Shown here in pieces: positions 43,641-52,999 of a stretch of DNA of 64,000 nucleotides. The notes below the pieces were generated by a model. It saw only the letters and a list, made by a program, of their open reading frames with translations, had not been told where the DNA came from and made no database searches. Position numbers and translations under genes: made by a program. Numbering within the stretch: the stretch's first letter is position 1; every line of letters begins with the position of its first letter. The DNA comes from a bacterium (GTDB lineage: Bacteria; Bacillota; Clostridia; Lachnospirales; Lachnospiraceae), in NCBI GenBank assembly GCA_022774325.1, contig JALFNN010000017.1:1-64000 (forward strand). The letters are read 5' to 3'.

Positions 43641-43643
43641 GTC

Positions 43644-45044
43644 CTACTTCCTTTCTTCTGCCAAAGCAGCCTTTATCATGATTGCACATTCTACCCGCTT
43701 ACGCTCCATCTCGCATCCGATGTCATAGGAGTCGTTCAGACCGCCTGCATATTTATATGCATTCGCCATACAGCCTCCGCTGCAATAGAATCTGGCAAAA
43801 CATTTCTTGCATTTTTCCTTGGTATATACATTACAGCACCGGAATGCGTCCGCAATCTCCGGTTTTGTAATTCCTTCATCCACATTTCCCATCAGGAAAT
43901 CTTCATCTCCGACAAACTGATGGCACGGATAGAGATCGCCCCACGGAGTTACCGACAAATACTCTGTTCCGGATCCGCATCCGGACAATCTCTTATACAG
44001 GCACGGTCCGCCTTCCAGATCGATCATAAAATGGAAGAAATTAAAGCCTTCGCCCTTTCTTTCCTTCTCAATCACGAACTGCGCCAGCTTATCATATTCT
44101 TCAAAAATCTTCGGCAGATCCTCTTCACGGATCGCATACGGATCCGAAGCATCCCCGACAACCGGTTCGATGGACATCTGTTTGAACCCAAGCTCTGCAA
44201 AATGCTTTACATCCTCGGAGAAGTCCAGATTATTTCTGGTAAATGTTCCCCGGATATAGTAACGCTCCTGATTTCTGGAATCCGCAAGTTTCTGGAATTT
44301 CGGCACGATCAGATCATAACTGCCCTTCCCGTTTCGGAACGGTCTCATACGGTCATTGACTTCTTTTCTTCCGTCGAGACTCATGACCACGTTATCCATC
44401 TCTTTATTGATAAACTCCTGGATCTCATCATTCAGCAGAACACCATTCGTCGTCACTGTAAAACGAAAATGCTTATTATGTATCTTCTCCTGTTCTCTTC
44501 CGTATGCAACAAGATCCTTGACAACCTGCCAGTTCATCAGCGGTTCCCCGCCGAAGAAATCCACTTCCAGATTACGTCTGCTGCCCGAATTGGCAATCAG
44601 GAAATCCAGGGCTTTCTTTCCCACTTCAAAACTCATCATGGCTCTTCTTCCATGATATTCTCCTTCTTCTGCAAAACAGTATCTGCATGCCAGATTGCAG
44701 TCATGCGCAATATGCAGGCACATTGCCTTCACAACCGTCTTGCGTTTCACGACCTCACCGATGAGCGGCTCATAAGTATCCTTCACAAATAACTGCCCCG
44801 ACTCCGTGAGTTCTGTCACATCCTCTAATATTTCTCTTAATTCTTCTTCCGGATATTTATCCTTCAGCTCCGCTTTCACTGCCTCCCAGGTCTCATCCTG
44901 ACGAAGCGTCTCGGCTGTCTGGTTCTCATTCCTTGCATTCAGACATGCAATCACGTCATATGCTGCCTGATCCACCGTATGAACGCATCCGCTGTTGATA
45001 TCCATCACGATCAAATATCCGTTATTCTGGTACTGATGAATCAC
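43644..45044 (-). CDS. scfB: SCIFF peptide radical SAM maturase
   Basis: A 466-residue radical SAM/SPASM enzyme that forms thioether cross-links in the SCIFF peptide encoded just upstream. An N-terminal peptide-binding (RRE-like) region is followed by the cluster motif IAHDCNLACRYCFAEEG (Cys116, Cys120, Cys123) and a C-terminal SPASM domain with two further cysteine sets (GCGSGTEYLSVTPWGDLYPC; CKKCFARFYCSGGCMANAYK). The start is GTG 45042-45044 with AAAGGGG 8 nt upstream. It is in the conserved order scfA-scfB-secDF. Confidence 0.96.
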   Translation of the reverse strand: MIHQYQNNGYLIVMDINSGCVHTVDQAAYDVIACLNARNENQTAETLRQDETWEAVKAELKDKYPEEELREILEDVTELTESGQLFVKDTYEPLIGEVVKRKTVVKAMCLHIAHDCNLACRYCFAEEGEYHGRRAMMSFEVGKKALDFLIANSGSRRNLEVDFFGGEPLMNWQVVKDLVAYGREQEKIHNKHFRFTVTTNGVLLNDEIQEFINKEMDNVVMSLDGRKEVNDRMRPFRNGKGSYDLIVPKFQKLADSRNQERYYIRGTFTRNNLDFSEDVKHFAELGFKQMSIEPVVGDASDPYAIREEDLPKIFEEYDKLAQFVIEKERKGEGFNFFHFMIDLEGGPCLYKRLSGCGSGTEYLSVTPWGDLYPCHQFVGDEDFLMGNVDEGITKPEIADAFRCCNVYTKEKCKKCFARFYCSGGCMANAYKYAGGLNDSYDIGCEMERKRVECAIMIKAALAEERK

Positions 45045-45134
45045 AACCGGTACCCCTTTCTAATTTGTTTTCCATAACGCCAATAGACAGCGGCTTTTAG
45101 CCGCTGCCTTGATTCATACTAAGATAAAATTCTC

Positions 45135-45278
45135 TTATTTGCTGTGCTCGCAAGTCTGATTTCCTACGGTACAGGATGTCTTACAAGCAGACTGGCAAGA
45201 TGTCTGGCATTCTCCACATCCGCCTTTTTTTACTGTATTGTTCAGAGTCTGTGTATTCAATGTCTTAATATGCTTCAT
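45135..45278 (-). CDS. scfA: SCIFF ribosomal peptide precursor (six Cys in forty-five)
   Basis: A 47-residue peptide, shorter than most gene finders report. It starts MKHIKTLNTQTLNNTVKKGG, and six cysteines follow in the pattern C-x2-C-x3-C-x3-C-x3-C-x6-C near the C-terminus, ending CEHSK. This is the near-invariant clostridial SCIFF peptide, modified by ScfB to a thioether product whose role is still unknown. AGGAGG lies 8 nt before the ATG at 45278, and a TTGACG-18-TATACT promoter lies just upstream. scfB starts 90 bp downstream. Confidence 0.96.
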   Translation of the reverse strand: MKHIKTLNTQTLNNTVKKGGCGECQTSCQSACKTSCTVGNQTCEHSK

Positions 45279-45312
45279 TGCAATCTCCTCCTTACTTTTC
45301 ACTATGTACTAT

Positions 45313-45342
45313 AGTATATCACAACACCCTTGACAGCGTCAA
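45313..45342 (-). promoter_or_regulatory. Promoter of scfA-scfB-secDF
   Basis: Minus-strand TTGACG (45337-45342) and TATACT (45313-45318) with an 18-bp spacer, 35 bp upstream of the scfA start codon. Confidence 0.82.
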
Positions 45343-45367
45343 CGTCAAAGTGTTACAAGTTTTCTTC

Positions 45368-45739
45368 TCATGAGAGCATACCTCCCAGCATCCCCCCCGC
45401 CGCACAAAGTGCAAATGAAACCAGCATACTGCTTCCTCCCTGGATTGTGCGGTATACACCGATTGAAATCATGAGAAGCAGTGCAAAATACAGGATTCCG
45501 ATCAGAGTCCCCCACAGGAACCGCCTCGTTCCTGCCAGCTTGCCTGCTATCATTCCTCCGATAAAAGCAGATACCAGATACACGATCAGGATTCCGATCT
45601 CTACTTTCTTCTCATCCAGTCCAAACTTATACAGCAAAAACGTCAGAAGCAAAAGAAGCAGGGCTGTCACGATATAAGAAGCAAGCAATGCCTTCAGTAT
45701 TTGAATCGGTTTGATCACAGAATTCACTTTCTTTTCCAT
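45368..45739 (-). CDS. TIGR04086 family membrane protein
   Basis: A 123-residue protein with four membrane helices (ILKALLASYIVTALLLLLLTFLLY; IGILIVYLVSAFIGGMIAGKLA; GTLIGILYFALLLMISIGVY; FALCAAGGMLGGML). The family is typical of clostridia and is regularly found next to the SCIFF genes, as here, but its role is unknown. GGAGG precedes the ATG. Confidence 0.88.
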   Translation of the reverse strand: MEKKVNSVIKPIQILKALLASYIVTALLLLLLTFLLYKFGLDEKKVEIGILIVYLVSAFIGGMIAGKLAGTRRFLWGTLIGILYFALLLMISIGVYRTIQGGSSMLVSFALCAAGGMLGGMLS

Positions 45740-46057
45740 GTTCTGTTCCTCCTTATCTAAAACATGTGTATGCAGATAAGTTTAAAATCAGAACGAAAAG
45801 CTGTTTCTAATCGTACAGGAACTTTACATAAATGATGGATTGTTGTCGGAGCAGACATATCACAGAACACACCGTTGAGCATCTCTCTTTTTTCCGTTTT
45901 ATTATCCCTTTTAGGGTTCTTCAATATTTATTACAAATGTTTACCTGGGTATTTGGGCAATAATACCGGATAATAGTTCTGCCTTGCGAGTGAACTATGG
46001 CAATTAGTATTATCATAAATCAAGTTTAGAATAAGGTCAGCTGCAGTCTTTCCCTAT
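45740..46057. other. Non-coding gap with no recognised element
   Basis: About 320 bp, AT-rich, between the TIGR04086 gene and the pcp terminator. I see no open frame with a ribosome binding site, no tRNA and no clear riboswitch. A promoter for the TIGR04086 gene probably lies here, but I could not identify one confidently. Confidence 0.4.
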
Positions 46058-46092
46058 GTAAAAAGGAATGCCCACCATCCGGTAAGCATTCC
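46058..46092 (-). terminator. Terminator of the M14-to-pcp cluster
   Basis: A 7-bp GC-containing stem (GGAATGC 46065-46071 with 46086-46092) is followed on the minus strand by a T run. It lies about 40 bp after the pcp stop. Confidence 0.8.
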
Positions 46093-46131
46093 TCTGATAA
46101 TTCCATATTTTCTGCCAGAATGATTCTTTTC

Positions 46132-46776
46132 CTAATGGGTCGTTCCCATTGCTTCTTCAATGTCTTCTGTATTGTTTACAGTAGCCTCAATCGCATATTC
46201 AAGGCACTTCGCAATCATTTCCAGAGACATGAACGGAGTTCCGTTCGGCTTATCGACCACCTGCTCAGTAGCAAATGGTACATGAATAAATCCGGCACGA
46301 ATATTGGTATATTTTGTTGCTGCCATATGAAGTACGTTATACATCACACAGTTGCATACATAGGTTCCTGCTGTATAGGAAATATGGCAGGGGATTCCAT
46401 GATCACGGATGTTCTTTACAATTGCCTTAACCGGAATCGTCGCAAAATATGCCGGTGCGCCGTCCACCTGAAGCGGTTCATCCATAGGCTGCTCTCCGGC
46501 ATTATCCGGAATACGCGCTTCTGCAAGGTTCACTCCCACCTGTTCGATGGTAACACAAGAGCGACCGCCTGCCTGTCCGACATTGATGACAACGTCCGGC
46601 TGATATTTCTGGATCCCTGCTTCTACAGCCGGACCACTCTTTGAAAACACCGTCGGAATCTCCAGTTTAATGATCTCTGCCCCCGCAATCGTATCCGGCA
46701 ATAATTTTACTGCCTCATATGCAGGATTTACTTTTTCTCCCCCAAACGGGTCAAAACCTGTTACTAATACCTTCAT
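46132..46776 (-). CDS. pcp: Pyroglutamyl-peptidase I
   Basis: A 214-residue cysteine peptidase (family C15) that removes N-terminal 5-oxoproline from peptides. The catalytic triad is visible as Glu78 (CVTIEQVGVN), Cys141 (GTYVCNCVMY) and His165 (GFIHVPF), with TGFDPFGGEKVNPA at the N-terminus. The ATG at 46776 follows AGGAGG by about 9 nt; the open frame upstream to 47004 runs through the preceding terminator and is spurious. It is last in a cluster whose DUF969/DUF979 pair is annotated elsewhere as a 5-oxoproline transporter. Confidence 0.97.
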   Translation of the reverse strand: MKVLVTGFDPFGGEKVNPAYEAVKLLPDTIAGAEIIKLEIPTVFSKSGPAVEAGIQKYQPDVVINVGQAGGRSCVTIEQVGVNLAEARIPDNAGEQPMDEPLQVDGAPAYFATIPVKAIVKNIRDHGIPCHISYTAGTYVCNCVMYNVLHMAATKYTNIRAGFIHVPFATEQVVDKPNGTPFMSLEMIAKCLEYAIEATVNNTEDIEEAMGTTH

Positions 46777-46813
46777 GTTCGTTTCCTCCTTACGACTCTT
46801 TCTGACCATTGAC

Positions 46814-46840
46814 AAAAAGTTCCGCATGCGGAACTTTTTT
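46814..46840 (-). terminator. Hairpin between the M29-like gene and pcp
   Basis: A 26-bp perfect palindrome (46814-46839; arms of A run plus GTTCCGCA) with flanking A and T runs on both strands. It lies 16 bp after the M29-like stop and 38 bp before the pcp start, and may lower readthrough into pcp. Confidence 0.7.
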
Positions 46841-46855
46841 GTAGCACCGCCGGTA

Positions 46856-47845
46856 TTAATATACCACCGGTTCTGGTATGATAATCTTCCCTTGCTGCAT
46901 AATCTGTCTATTATCAGTATAAATGTCCGGTTCCAGACACACAAGGTCAAAATGACCATTTGCGTTCTGCTTGCCTCCCAGCGCCAGATTCCTTCCCAGG
47001 CCAATATGAAAAGTTCCGTATGCCGATTCGTCTTCGATATAACAATTACCCAGACACCGGGAATAAGAATTCAAACCAATCCCAAATTCTCCTCCGATAT
47101 AGATTCTCGGATCCCTGTATTCTTCCATATAGTTTTTCAGTTTTATGCCGGTATGCGTTTCTTCTATATCTGTTATCCGCCCCTCGTGAAACAGAATCCG
47201 GGTCGGCTCATTTGCACGCCCTATATAACCGAGAGAACCGTCCAGCATCATAACGCCTTCTGTCTTCGTCTCCTCGATCGGAACGTATACCTCAATGCTG
47301 GCAGAAGAATATCCTTTTCCATCTTTGATCACACCGTTGAAGAAGCCCGGATTCCGGTTTTCTTTATACATGACCAGATCCGTTCCCGCCGATGTCGTCA
47401 CATGGATTTTTTCAGAACTGCGAAGGTATTTCATGATCACCTTCGCCATCAGACGGCTTTTCTTCGTATCCATCGTCATGAAATCATATTCCAGCATGGA
47501 TCTGCCATCATTTGTAGAAAGCGGGAGGGACAGGAACTTCTTGTGCTTCTGAATCGCACGTTTTGCCGCTTTTGTGGTCACAAGTGAATAATCGGTCGCA
47601 GCGATTATGGCCGTATACGGGTCGAACACTTCCTCATTCGTGTCAAAAAATACCCCTACCAGCCTTCCTGCATCTTCCACAGTCAGCGTATTGACCGATC
47701 TTGCTCTTCCGATCGCACATTTCCGCAGCATTCTCGCTTCCGGCAAATGCTCTCTTGTCGTCACGATCAGCAGCTTGTCCCACGGCTTTACCCGGACCCA
47801 GTCGCAGATCACAATTTGGGCTCCCCGCTCCATATCCCGACTCAT
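46856..47845 (-). CDS. M29-like aminopeptidase family protein
   Basis: A 329-residue protein with the layout of the M29 aminopeptidase (PepS/AmpS) and NicX-like superfamily. A first domain ends near residue 130, and the C-terminal domain has metal-ligand-type segments: IYIGGEFGIGLNSYSR, YGTFHIGLGRN and HFDLVCLEPDIY. M29 enzymes are cobalt- or zinc-dependent aminopeptidases, but NicX relatives are ring-cleaving dioxygenases, so the reaction is not certain. The peptidase reading fits the neighbours: an M14 peptidase, a 5-oxoproline transporter and Pcp. Confidence 0.7.
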   Translation of the reverse strand: MSRDMERGAQIVICDWVRVKPWDKLLIVTTREHLPEARMLRKCAIGRARSVNTLTVEDAGRLVGVFFDTNEEVFDPYTAIIAATDYSLVTTKAAKRAIQKHKKFLSLPLSTNDGRSMLEYDFMTMDTKKSRLMAKVIMKYLRSSEKIHVTTSAGTDLVMYKENRNPGFFNGVIKDGKGYSSASIEVYVPIEETKTEGVMMLDGSLGYIGRANEPTRILFHEGRITDIEETHTGIKLKNYMEEYRDPRIYIGGEFGIGLNSYSRCLGNCYIEDESAYGTFHIGLGRNLALGGKQNANGHFDLVCLEPDIYTDNRQIMQQGKIIIPEPVVY

Positions 47846-47872
47846 CTTTCCATCATCCTTTTTCGTAAATGC

Positions 47873-48826
47873 TTATTTGAATAAGATCATATAGCAGATC
47901 TGGAATACCAGCATGATCATAGCTATAAGAACCTGATTCTTAATAACACCCCAGCGATCCTTCATATTCAGAATAGCAACCGGAACGATATTGAAGTTTG
48001 CAGCCATAGGTGTACAGAGCGTTCCACAATATCCGCATGTAAGAGCAAGCATACCGATTATAACCGGATTTGCTCCATAAGCAAGTACGAACGGTGCGCC
48101 GATACCAACTGTCATAACTGTGATCGCTGCAAATGCGTTACCCATGATCATAGTAAATAATACCATACCTACTGCATATACAATAATACCTAAATTTACA
48201 TTTCCCTTCGGAACGATATTTTCTACGATACCCGCAATCACTTCGCCGACACCTGCTGCAGTGAACACGCCACCCAGACATCCAAGAAGCTGAGGAAGCA
48301 TACAGAGAGGTCCCATCAGAGAAAGGAAACGCTCTGATTCTTTCAAAAATACATCCGGTTTGTTTTCAGACGGATTGTAAACCATCAGAATGATAACAGC
48401 TACTAATGTACCGAGTGTTACTGCAAGCATGGAACTGATATTGGTAAACAAAGCCATGCAAAGTGAGAAGATACCAACACAGACAGCCGGGAAGAAGATC
48501 TTCATACCAACTTTCTTGTACTGCTTCTGTGTATATTCTTTGGTCGGGACTTCTGCTTTTCCGACTTTTACCTTCTTGAAGATCGGCGGGATACACATGA
48601 TAATAACCAGTGCACCGGAAACCTTCGCCGGCAGCCATGTACCAAATGCACACACGATACCGAATGAACACCAGAAAACGGCTGTTCCGATTCTGGAAGG
48701 ATTTTCTTTGTCAAGTAAGTTCTTAATACCTGCGTAAATTGTAACAAGTCCGATTATGATCCAAACGATATTAACCAGATTTGTGTTTAAAGTAGGGTCA
48801 ATCTGAATAAATTTTAAAGCACTCAT
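47873..48826 (-). CDS. DUF979 subunit of a 5-oxoproline transporter
   Basis: A 317-residue integral membrane protein with about nine helices. The DUF979 family always pairs with DUF969, as here (13-bp gap), and the pair is annotated in reference genomes as a 5-oxoproline transporter. MGNAFAAITVMTVGIGAPFV and CGYCGTLCTPMAANFNIVP are characteristic and resemble anion-transporter hairpins. GGAGG lies 8 nt before the ATG. Its position before pcp supports uptake of 5-oxoproline or its handling after peptide hydrolysis. Confidence 0.88.
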   Translation of the reverse strand: MSALKFIQIDPTLNTNLVNIVWIIIGLVTIYAGIKNLLDKENPSRIGTAVFWCSFGIVCAFGTWLPAKVSGALVIIMCIPPIFKKVKVGKAEVPTKEYTQKQYKKVGMKIFFPAVCVGIFSLCMALFTNISSMLAVTLGTLVAVIILMVYNPSENKPDVFLKESERFLSLMGPLCMLPQLLGCLGGVFTAAGVGEVIAGIVENIVPKGNVNLGIIVYAVGMVLFTMIMGNAFAAITVMTVGIGAPFVLAYGANPVIIGMLALTCGYCGTLCTPMAANFNIVPVAILNMKDRWGVIKNQVLIAMIMLVFQICYMILFK

Positions 48827-48839
48827 TTATGTCTCCTCC

Positions 48840-49535
48840 CTATTTCTTTGTTGTCTTTGCTGAATTGCCATAGTATTTCTGCTGCATTTTCTTATCCTTG
48901 ATCACTACAAATGCACATGCAACGATCAAAGCAAAGATTGCAACCGGAATTTCTGTTACAGCAAGATCGATCAGTTCTACTTCGTATCCGAGTCCGGCTA
49001 ATGTAGTCTGTACAAGAATACCGCCGGCTCCACCTACAAAGAGCACCTGGAAGAAGAACCATGTAACGTTTTCCATTGCAGATGCCATACCTTTTACATC
49101 TTCAATATGTTCCTCTGTTGCTTTGTTTCCGCCATTTTCAATCGCAGCTTCTGCCATTGGAAGAACAACCGGCCGGATGAATCCGGCAACACCACCGAAT
49201 CCTACGTTGAACGCTCCGAAGATACCACGCATGATACCGTATGCAGCAACAACCTTACCTGCAGTAGCACCTTTCACCTTCTTAATCAGGTCTGCAGCTG
49301 CCTCACGCAGTCCGTTTCTCTCCAGTACACCGGTTACCAGAAGAATCATGATGAAAATTGCCATACTTCTGTTGGCAACAAAGTTTGTTCCAATTGTTTC
49401 CAAAAGTCCACCGATTCCAAGACCGCCCACAAGACCTGTTGTGATCAGTGCAAGGAAAATAATGAGGATTGAATCCAGTTTCAGCGCAAATCCTACAATT
49501 ACGATTAAAACGCCAAGTAATTTGATGAGTTCCAT
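48840..49535 (-). CDS. DUF969 subunit of a 5-oxoproline transporter
   Basis: A 231-residue membrane protein with about six helices. LLGVLIVIVGFALKLDSILIIFLALITTGLVGG at the N-terminus and GAFNVGFGGVAGFIRPVVLPMAEAA near residue 120 are family features. It precedes its DUF979 partner by 13 bp and follows the M14 peptidase by 26 bp, with GGAGG before the ATG. Confidence 0.88.
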   Translation of the reverse strand: MELIKLLGVLIVIVGFALKLDSILIIFLALITTGLVGGLGIGGLLETIGTNFVANRSMAIFIMILLVTGVLERNGLREAAADLIKKVKGATAGKVVAAYGIMRGIFGAFNVGFGGVAGFIRPVVLPMAEAAIENGGNKATEEHIEDVKGMASAMENVTWFFFQVLFVGGAGGILVQTTLAGLGYEVELIDLAVTEIPVAIFALIVACAFVVIKDKKMQQKYYGNSAKTTKK

Positions 49536-49561
49536 AGAAATCTCCTCCTTTAGAATATATT

Positions 49562-52500
49562 TTATTTATTTTTTCCAGATCCGCCGACAATCATTGGCCG
49601 TAATCGACAGTATCTGGCAAAAACCGCATTGTCACGTAAGCCGCAATCACAGTCGAAGACATTCTCTGCCTTCATAAGCATCTGCAGTGTCGCTTCGTCA
49701 TGAGCCACATGGGCCCGGGCGCATAAATTCAAGTATTCTCCCTGTGCCGTCTCATCCGCCACTTCACTTGTGTAGGCAACCGTGGTGATCCATGGGAAAC
49801 GGATCGACGGATACCGATGAGTCGGATCCGACGCAAACGGGATCCAGTAATTGATCATATTTTTATAGTAATTTGCCGGGAAAAGCTTCGGCATCCATGC
49901 ATGTGCATATTTTTCAAACTGCGCACTCCACTCGAGATTCCATCTCGTCATCTCTTCATCCTCGGCAATCTTGTCTGCGATCACATCTTCCATCTCTTTG
50001 TTCACTGGATAATTATCCTTGTATTCCGGATTGGTAACATACCAGAAATATCCATACAGCAGAGATCTCGGAAGCCAGAATCCTTTGTAGGAAGGTGAAG
50101 TATAACCTGAAAACTGCTGTTCCCACTCATGGCTCGGTACACCGTGATTATCTACGATCATATCCGGCACAAATTTTTCAAACAACCGTGTCAGTCCCAT
50201 CGCTTCACTATGTATCGTATCCGGGCGGAAATGCTCATAATAAAATTCTTTACCAATTGAATTAAATCTTGCCACATGCAGTTTCCAGTTTGGATGTTCC
50301 TTCTGAAGCTCGTAATGAATTGCAGCGCCATCCACATTTTCCATCGGAACAAGTACCAGGTTCAGCTTCTCGGGAAGATCCCTGTAAATATCTTCCGTCA
50401 ACAGTTTCTTCAAAAGAATCAGGGAAGCATTCGTACTGGACACCTCGTTTGCATGATGGCGGGCATTGATAACCTCACTCGGGCATCTGGTCAGCCGCTT
50501 CGTCATAGACAGATATCCCTTGTACTCTGGTTTAAGCCAGATCGCATATACTTCTCTTCCGGCATAAGATACCGCTGTACGGAACACATCGATTCCTTCT
50601 ACCTGCTTTAATTCTTCAATAATCTCACAATAGGTATCATAACCAATCAGTTCCTGTTCATGCAGGTCAATCTCGGTAATCTTCTTCACCGGGCGGTCTT
50701 TTTTTTCAGGGACTGCCGCTTCGTAGCTGTGTCCGTTTTCATCCCGGAGTACAATACAATAACATGGATCCAAACGATTCGCAAGATCAAGAATGCCTTT
50801 ATCAAAAAGCTCGGCATAAGCAGAAAGTACCATTTCCGGAACGCCTTCTGTTCGAATCAAAAGTTCCAACCGGTCTCCGCACATCCGTATACGTTCTGCC
50901 CATACCTGTACATCTTCTCTGTTCTTCTGTGAAACCACTTCATTACCTTCACACAGAATGCAGGCCGATTCCCGCAGCTGCTCATAAAGCGTCACTTTAA
51001 ATACCGGTGCTCCTTCCCGGTTATGGATCTCAGGAAGGATCAGTCCCGGTGCATCCAGCATGACATCTGCTCTTTGTACGCCGTAATTCTTAAAATAGTC
51101 ACTTCCGACAAAATACATATCTTCATGCAGCGCATCCAGAGAGGAAATCAGATCTTCTCTGCTCCCGGTTCTGTAATCCGGCTCACTTACCGTAACATCC
51201 AGCGAAAGTTTATGGAAGAACGGCTGCAGATCAGAACGGATTTCTCCGCCAGTCTTCTTCTCGATATATCTGCGGCAGTCAGGCAGCACTTCTGCCTGAT
51301 AGATATCCCAAACTTCTTCCAGATCTGTCTTGATCTCTTCAGAAAGCTTTTCTTCTCCATTTACCCACACCCGGACATAACCGGTCGCCGGATGAACCTT
51401 TCCCATCTGCGGATATTCATCCATATACGGACGTTCCTCATAATGTACCAGATACCGGAATTCACGACTTTCTTCTCCCGCAGCAACACGGCAGAGATAG
51501 GTGATATTCTCATCACCTTCGTACGGAAGGAACACCACATCCTCACATGCGATTCCCAGTTTTTCTGTGATGATATCCTCAATCGGATAAAGCTCCTGCA
51601 AATAGCGGATCGGAAGGTCATACCATTTATCCGGATTATCGGCCTTCAAATTATGATAAGACGGTGTTGCACCGTTCTCATCAAGCCACTCGGTCTGCCC
51701 TTCCGGAAGAAACGGTTTGAAATAAATCTCAACCTTTGTCGTATCTACCTTTGCAGCTTCCGGAATGACAACTTCTTCCATCCACGAAAATCCCTGCTTG
51801 TAAGCACAGATCAGCTGCGCCTGTTCCAGCACTGCTCCTTTTTCTTCAAGATGTTTCGCTACATCTGCAACGATCCTGCTGCGCACTTTTTTGTCCTCAC
51901 TGAGCGCGCCTTCGATTCTGACCCGATCTCCGCATCCGATGCATGGATAGATCTTCTCTTCCAGAACCTGTGTAAATGTATCCACTTCCCACGGAAGCTC
52001 ATATACTTTTTCATAGACCTTGCGGCCGGATTTATAATTGTAAAATACAGAATCCGGGAATTGTTCTTTCTGTTGATCGGTAATCTCCGGAGATCCATAC
52101 AGTTCATATGCTCCCGGCTCCGTCTGCTCATACGCGCTCAGATAGGCGAGCTGTCCGTCTGCATTTCTCAAAGCGAAATCATCCGCCATATCCATCAGCA
52201 CATCCCGCCAGCTTCTCCATGCATCGACAACCGGGAATTTCTCACAGACAAGGGCGGACAGCTTCTCCAGTTCTTCGCCGCGTCCTCTTACATACAGGCG
52301 AACCGCATTCTCTTCCTGCTCCACTGCCATCTCTGCACTCTTGGCATCTTCAAACACGATCGCATTCCCCTGATAGGTCTCATCTGCAAGGATCTTGCCC
52401 TCATAGGCAGTGGTCTCCATTCCCAGACGAAATGCAATGTTACACGCCGCCGTGATCATAGACAGATCCGCTTCCTTGGGCAGGATTATCCGAACATCCA

Positions 52501-52825
52501 ACTTGTCCGGCAGAAAGTCATAATCCTCATCTTTCAGAAACTCCCCGGTTCCAAACAGAGTCTCAAGACCTTTCTTCTTTCGGAAATCAGTATCAAAAAT
52601 CGGTCCTTCTTTCTTTGCCGGCAGATATCCTTCCGGTGCTGCTTTGGCTTCCAGTCTCCATAAAGCGGTCAGTTCGTCTTCGGTTCCCGGAACCTCGATT
52701 TCTCCGTCCAGTGCCGCTATCGGAAATTCTGCTGTCTCCGTCTGGAATCCATAAAGCAATGCTGCCTCAATGGCTAGCTGTTTCTCCTTCCATTCCATGG
52801 AATGCTCCAACCTCAATCTCTTCAT
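49562..52825 (-). CDS. Large M14 family metallopeptidase
   Basis: A 1087-residue protein. The C-terminal third is a zinc carboxypeptidase domain: VINARHHANEVSSTNA gives the H-x2-E zinc pair (His791, Glu794), and FVPDMIVDNHGVPSHEW near residue 890 gives the third histidine region. The first 700 residues have no domain I recognise and contain no signal peptide or membrane helix, so the enzyme probably works in the cytosol. GGAGG is 7 nt before the ATG, and a TTGACT-17-TACAAT promoter precedes it. It heads the cluster with the 5-oxoproline transporter, M29-like protein and Pcp. Confidence 0.88.
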   Translation of the reverse strand: MKRLRLEHSMEWKEKQLAIEAALLYGFQTETAEFPIAALDGEIEVPGTEDELTALWRLEAKAAPEGYLPAKKEGPIFDTDFRKKKGLETLFGTGEFLKDEDYDFLPDKLDVRIILPKEADLSMITAACNIAFRLGMETTAYEGKILADETYQGNAIVFEDAKSAEMAVEQEENAVRLYVRGRGEELEKLSALVCEKFPVVDAWRSWRDVLMDMADDFALRNADGQLAYLSAYEQTEPGAYELYGSPEITDQQKEQFPDSVFYNYKSGRKVYEKVYELPWEVDTFTQVLEEKIYPCIGCGDRVRIEGALSEDKKVRSRIVADVAKHLEEKGAVLEQAQLICAYKQGFSWMEEVVIPEAAKVDTTKVEIYFKPFLPEGQTEWLDENGATPSYHNLKADNPDKWYDLPIRYLQELYPIEDIITEKLGIACEDVVFLPYEGDENITYLCRVAAGEESREFRYLVHYEERPYMDEYPQMGKVHPATGYVRVWVNGEEKLSEEIKTDLEEVWDIYQAEVLPDCRRYIEKKTGGEIRSDLQPFFHKLSLDVTVSEPDYRTGSREDLISSLDALHEDMYFVGSDYFKNYGVQRADVMLDAPGLILPEIHNREGAPVFKVTLYEQLRESACILCEGNEVVSQKNREDVQVWAERIRMCGDRLELLIRTEGVPEMVLSAYAELFDKGILDLANRLDPCYCIVLRDENGHSYEAAVPEKKDRPVKKITEIDLHEQELIGYDTYCEIIEELKQVEGIDVFRTAVSYAGREVYAIWLKPEYKGYLSMTKRLTRCPSEVINARHHANEVSSTNASLILLKKLLTEDIYRDLPEKLNLVLVPMENVDGAAIHYELQKEHPNWKLHVARFNSIGKEFYYEHFRPDTIHSEAMGLTRLFEKFVPDMIVDNHGVPSHEWEQQFSGYTSPSYKGFWLPRSLLYGYFWYVTNPEYKDNYPVNKEMEDVIADKIAEDEEMTRWNLEWSAQFEKYAHAWMPKLFPANYYKNMINYWIPFASDPTHRYPSIRFPWITTVAYTSEVADETAQGEYLNLCARAHVAHDEATLQMLMKAENVFDCDCGLRDNAVFARYCRLRPMIVGGSGKNK

Positions 52826-52891
52826 CCCGCAACCTCCTCGCAGTCAAAATAGTACCAAATTCCGTACTGCGTTCTCTTTTTTGATTTTATC

Positions 52892-52920
52892 ATTGTAACA
52901 GAGATATGAAATTAAGTCAA
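52892..52920 (-). promoter_or_regulatory. Promoter of the M14-DUF969-DUF979-M29-pcp cluster
   Basis: Minus-strand TTGACT (52915-52920) and TACAAT (52892-52897) with a 17-bp spacer. The M14 start codon is 67 bp downstream. Confidence 0.82.
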
Positions 52921-52967
52921 GTAAAGCCTTTTTTTACCACTGTTTTTGTGCATTTTTGCCAATTATC

Positions 52968-52997
52968 TTGAAATTTGCGTTTTTACTATGTTATGAT
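52968..52997 (+). promoter_or_regulatory. Promoter of the TetR gene
   Basis: TTGAAA (52968-52973) and TATGAT (52992-52997) with an 18-bp spacer. It diverges from the M14 promoter about 50 bp away. Confidence 0.7.
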
Positions 52998-52999
52998 AT

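Noticed and set aside
46777..47004. An N-terminal extension of Pcp by 76 residues
   Set aside because: It crosses the preceding terminator and the end of the M29-like gene; the ATG at 46776 has a good ribosome binding site and is the family start.
51023..52663. A 546-residue plus-strand open frame
   Set aside because: It is antisense to the M14 peptidase, which has family motifs, a promoter and a ribosome binding site; the shadow has none.
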